Shown one piece after another: positions 61,482 to 64,000 of a DNA stretch of 64,000 nt. The translations under genes were made by a program, and so were the position numbers. Position 1 is the stretch's first letter, and every line of letters begins with the position of its first letter. The DNA lies in the NCBI GenBank assembly GCA_003598085.1, contig QZKU01000075.1, positions 10,474-74,473 on the forward strand, given 5' to 3'. Source of the DNA: Candidatus Abyssobacteria bacterium SURF_5 (lineage in GTDB: Bacteria > Abyssobacteria > SURF-5). The notes under the pieces were generated by a model. It ran no database searches. It was not told the origin of the DNA and saw only the letters and a list, made by a program, of their open reading frames with translations.

Positions 61482-62924
61482 ATGGAGCGAATACTGATCG
61501 TCGATGACGACGAAGGCCTGATCCATTTCCTCAGCCGTTTCTTCTCGAAGATGGGCAAGGAGGTGGTCTCTTCCACCAACGGGCCGGCGGCGCTCGACAA
61601 GATTTCCAGCGAGAGCTTTGACCTGATCCTCATCGACTACAAGATGCCGGGACTGAACGGTCTCGATACGCTGAAGGAGATCAGGAAACGCCGCGTCAAG
61701 ACGCCGGTGATCATCATGACCGCCTACGGGACGACTGAAACAGCGATCGAAGCAATGAAATTGGGGGCGTACGACTATCTGCTCAAGCCGTTTGATCGGG
61801 ATCAACTTCATCGCATCGCCGCCGACGCTCTCGAGGTGAACCGATTGATGAAAGAGGTCGTCACCCTGCCGGCCGGATATGGCGGATTACCCGTATTCCC
61901 CCAGGAGTCGGTGAGGATCGTCGGCAGCCACAGGAAAATGCAGGAAGTATATAAGCTGATCGGTCAGGTCGCGGAGAAGGACGTGACGGTTCTTATCACA
62001 GGCGAGAGCGGAACCGGAAAAGAACTCGTCGCAAAGGCCATCTATCACCACAGCACGAGGAAGAACAGACCGTTTCTCACAATCAATTGCGCCGCCATCC
62101 CCGATACTCTCTTCGAAAGCGAACTGTTCGGCTACGAACGCGGCGCGTTTACGGGCGCCGAACGGACTCACATCGGCAAATTCGAGAGAGGCGCCGGCGG
62201 CACGATGTTTTTCGATGAAATCGGCGATATGTCGCTTGCCACGCAGGCGAAAGTCCTTCGCGTGCTGCAGGAAGGGGACTTTGAACGGCTCGCAGGCAGC
62301 GAGACCATCAAGGCAGACGTAAGAATTATAGCCGCGACAAACAAGAATCTGATGAAGGCGGTCGATAATGGAGAATTCAGGGAAGACCTGTACTGGAGAC
62401 TGAAAATCATCTCCATCGATTTGCCGCCGCTGCGGGAGCGGGCGGAGGACATTCCGGAATTGACGCAATATTTCTTTGGCCGCTTTTGTGGAGAGTATCA
62501 AAAGTCTATCCGCCACATTGCCGACCCCGCTATCGAGAAACTCAAGTCATACTCTTGGCCCGGCAACGTTCGCGAACTGGAAAATTGCATCAAGCGGGCC
62601 GTGCTCCTGTGTACCGGCGATGTCATCGGCGAAGAGCACATAAAACTCGAGACACAGAAAGATGAATCGCGAAGCTCTCGAAATCACGAGCAACTGATGA
62701 GCGACCTCAGGACGGAGGTGGACGGGCTTATTTCGGAAGTGTTGAAGCTATCCAATAGCAAGGTTCACGCGAACATCGTGGAACTCGTCGAGGAAATGCT
62801 CATAAATCGGGCCCTCAAAGAATGCGCAAACAATCAGGTGAGGACGGCCCGCATGCTCGGCATCAGCCGCAACACACTCCGCCACCGCATGAGAAAATAC
62901 CGAATAACTTCGAATGAAGAATGA
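61482..62924 (+). CDS. NtrC-family sigma-54-dependent response regulator
   Basis: 480-residue regulator and cognate partner of the preceding kinase. Receiver domain 3-120 with D52 (LIDYKMPGLNG), AAA+ domain with Walker A GESGTGKE, the canonical sigma-54 loop ERGAFTGAE, Walker B FFDEIGD and the R-finger region FREDLYWRLK, and a C-terminal Fis-type HTH (NNQVRTARMLGISRNTLRHRM). Unlike the PrsR-like regulator at 26777, GAFTGA is intact. Its targets are not in evident view, as no sigma-54 -24/-12 element was found in this window. Confidence 0.93.
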   Translation: MERILIVDDDEGLIHFLSRFFSKMGKEVVSSTNGPAALDKISSESFDLILIDYKMPGLNGLDTLKEIRKRRVKTPVIIMTAYGTTETAIEAMKLGAYDYLLKPFDRDQLHRIAADALEVNRLMKEVVTLPAGYGGLPVFPQESVRIVGSHRKMQEVYKLIGQVAEKDVTVLITGESGTGKELVAKAIYHHSTRKNRPFLTINCAAIPDTLFESELFGYERGAFTGAERTHIGKFERGAGGTMFFDEIGDMSLATQAKVLRVLQEGDFERLAGSETIKADVRIIAATNKNLMKAVDNGEFREDLYWRLKIISIDLPPLRERAEDIPELTQYFFGRFCGEYQKSIRHIADPAIEKLKSYSWPGNVRELENCIKRAVLLCTGDVIGEEHIKLETQKDESRSSRNHEQLMSDLRTEVDGLISEVLKLSNSKVHANIVELVEEMLINRALKECANNQVRTARMLGISRNTLRHRMRKYRITSNEE

Positions 62925-63055
62925 TTCCTGCCGGAAACGCCCTGCCATTAGAAGTGCTCTGGAAGAAATCTGAAACCGATTAAACTCAAAGGGTTGATCC
63001 CACTTTACGAGCTTTCCACCATCACTTTGATCTTCATCCTGCCCTGTTGAACAAG

Positions 63056-63084
63056 TTTACCTATTTGCGCCCGCATGATAGAAT
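63056..63084 (+). promoter_or_regulatory. Possible promoter TTTACC-N17-TAGAAT for the LemA gene
   Basis: TTTACC at 63056-63061 and TAGAAT at 63079-63084, spacing 17, with TG one base before the -10. The leader to the LemA start at 63198 is about 107 bases. Confidence 0.45.
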
Positions 63085-63197
63085 GAATCACAAATGAAAT
63101 CCTCAGCATCTGCAATTTTACAGATTCGGCGGCCCATGCGGGCAGAGCGGCAGTCGATGAAGTTTGTTTTCCGCGGCAATCAACAGGAGGATTGCAC

Positions 63198-63758
63198 ATG
63201 AGTTGGATCTTGACGGGCATCGTTATCATAGCAGTGGCGGTGGCGCTTTATCTCGTGTTCGCCTTCAACCGATTTGTCACGCTTCGCAACAGGATCAGGA
63301 ACGCCTGGGCGCAGATCGACGTACAGCTCAAGCGCAGATACGACCTGATCCCCAACCTCATGGAAACGGTGAAGGGCTATGCGAAACATGAGAAGGGGGT
63401 ATTTGAAGCCGTGACCGAGGCGCGGGCGCGCGCCATCGGCGCGAGCACCGTGAAAGACCAGGGAGCCGCCGAGAATCAGCTTTCGGGCGCGCTGAAGAGC
63501 CTTTTCGCCGTCGCCGAAAATTATCCAGAACTCAAAGCGAACCAGAACTTCCTGATGTTTCAGGAAGAGTTGGCCGGAACCGAAGGAAAAATCGCGTACG
63601 CGCGACAGTTTTACAATGACAACGTCATGGCGTACAACATCTATCGGGAAAGCTTCCCCAGCAACATCATCGCCAATCGCTTCAATTTTGGTCCAGAGGA
63701 CATGTTCGAGATCGACATCGCAGCCGAACGAGGGCCCGTGAAGGTGAAGTTCGACTGA
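63198..63758 (+). CDS. lemA: LemA family protein
   Basis: 186-residue inner-membrane protein. A single N-terminal membrane helix (residues about 3-24, [18 protein letters not shown]) is followed by the typical LemA start [40 protein letters not shown] and the helical core [21 protein letters not shown], quoted here in parts. It ends with [22 protein letters not shown]. The function of LemA proteins is poorly defined; they occur with membrane-stress and vesicle-trafficking-like genes. The ATG at 63198 has AGGAGG upstream; a TTG two codons earlier is unlikely. Confidence 0.93.
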   Translation: MSWILTGIVIIAVAVALYLVFAFNRFVTLRNRIRNAWAQIDVQLKRRYDLIPNLMETVKGYAKHEKGVFEAVTEARARAIGASTVKDQGAAENQLSGALKSLFAVAENYPELKANQNFLMFQEELAGTEGKIAYARQFYNDNVMAYNIYRESFPSNIIANRFNFGPEDMFEIDIAAERGPVKVKFD

Positions 63759-63765
63759 CGAGCAT

Positions 63766-63807
63766 GCGCCTTAAGCCATTTACTTAAGACGCGCGCGACT
63801 GCTTTTT
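63766..63807 (+). terminator. Weak hairpin after the LemA gene
   Basis: A 10-bp inverted repeat with one mismatch (GCGCCTTAAG at 63766-63775 and CTTAAGACGC at 63783-63792) with a 7-base loop. A T tract (63803-63807) begins 10 bases later, which is too far for a textbook terminator. Confidence 0.3.
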
Positions 63808-63907
63808 GTACGGACTGCATTCTGCCGCTCTCTTGGGGGACTAAGAGACTGTCCTATAATGGGGTTGGCGCCGATGACAGAACGGTATCGACAAGTCAGA
63901 GTAACCC

Positions 63908-64000
63908 GTCATTCCTGCGAAAGCAGAGATTTTGTTGATGCATACGATTTTACATTGATCATTTAATTTTTGAGATATTTGGAGCTTGCCGAAGAATGAC
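63908..64000. repeat. Possible MITE-like element at the window edge
   Basis: The sequence opens with GTCATTCCTGCGAAAGCAG (63908-63926), resembling a widespread type of intergenic repeat in Gram-negative genomes. It ends with GAATGAC (63994-64000), the exact inverted complement of its first 7 bases. The interior is AT-rich and non-coding. The right end may continue beyond the window, so the element cannot be bounded. Confidence 0.35.

Overview
The window reads as a chromosomal segment of a Gram-negative bacterium with moderately high G+C that has at least partly anaerobic metabolism. It has lipoproteins and Sec-exported proteins, a Wzx/Wzy-type surface polysaccharide locus related to the exosortase-A (XrtA)/PEP-CTERM loci, NtrC-type sigma-54 regulators, and a glycyl-radical enzyme. 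No rRNA, tRNA, CRISPR array or complete insertion sequence was seen, so the lineage cannot be fixed. An uncultured Desulfobacterota-like or candidate-phylum organism fits best, by inference only.

Region A (1-23987, all + strand) is an almost gapless exopolysaccharide operon. It encodes a hypothetical protein, a BY-type tyrosine autokinase, a small excisionase-like HTH protein, two GNAT/FemAB-type acyltransferases, a SPASM radical SAM protein, a polysaccharide deacetylase fused to a FemAB domain, a DegT-type aminotransferase, a Wzx flippase, four GT4 and two GT2 glycosyltransferases, a Wzy/O-antigen ligase, an ATP-grasp protein, a low-molecular-weight tyrosine phosphatase, a second deacetylase, and two tandem PaaK/CapK-like adenylating ligases. 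Many genes overlap by ATGA. The exosortase and export genes, if present, lie upstream of the window.

Region B (24357-34341) belongs to the same system. It holds two large secreted multidomain proteins, a DUF3473 deacetylase, a PrsK/PrsR-like two-component pair on the - strand, a PilZ protein and a priming sugar transferase. It ends at a strong bidirectional terminator.

Region C (34354-44639) is an acyl-CoA cluster. Two paralogous pairs, each an HMG-CoA-synthase-like protein fused to a DUF35 zinc-ribbon/OB domain plus an SCP2-type thiolase, flank a frameshifted crotonase and a small unknown protein. A DUF362 protein and a divergent AMP-forming acyl-CoA ligase follow. Both synthase-like proteins lack the nucleophilic Cys, while both thiolases keep their catalytic motifs.

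Region D (44669-46519) is a three-gene operon of an unknown protein, a DUF1285 protein and a lipoprotein. Region E (46758-51937) has a penicillin-acylase-family Ntn hydrolase, an old-yellow-enzyme-type reductase, and a secreted EF-hand protein whose tandem repeat switches from 17- to 14-residue units. Region F (52106-55427) is a TetR regulator/glycyl-radical enzyme operon with a consensus promoter and a palindromic operator candidate but no activase gene nearby. Region G (55787-62924) has a nucleotide-cyclase/ATPase/TPR protein and a Cache histidine kinase/NtrC pair. A LemA protein closes the window, followed by a possible MITE-like repeat at the edge.

Several intergenic regions carry clear sigma-70 promoters (TTGACA-N17-TATAAT type). 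These define transcription units in regions C to H.
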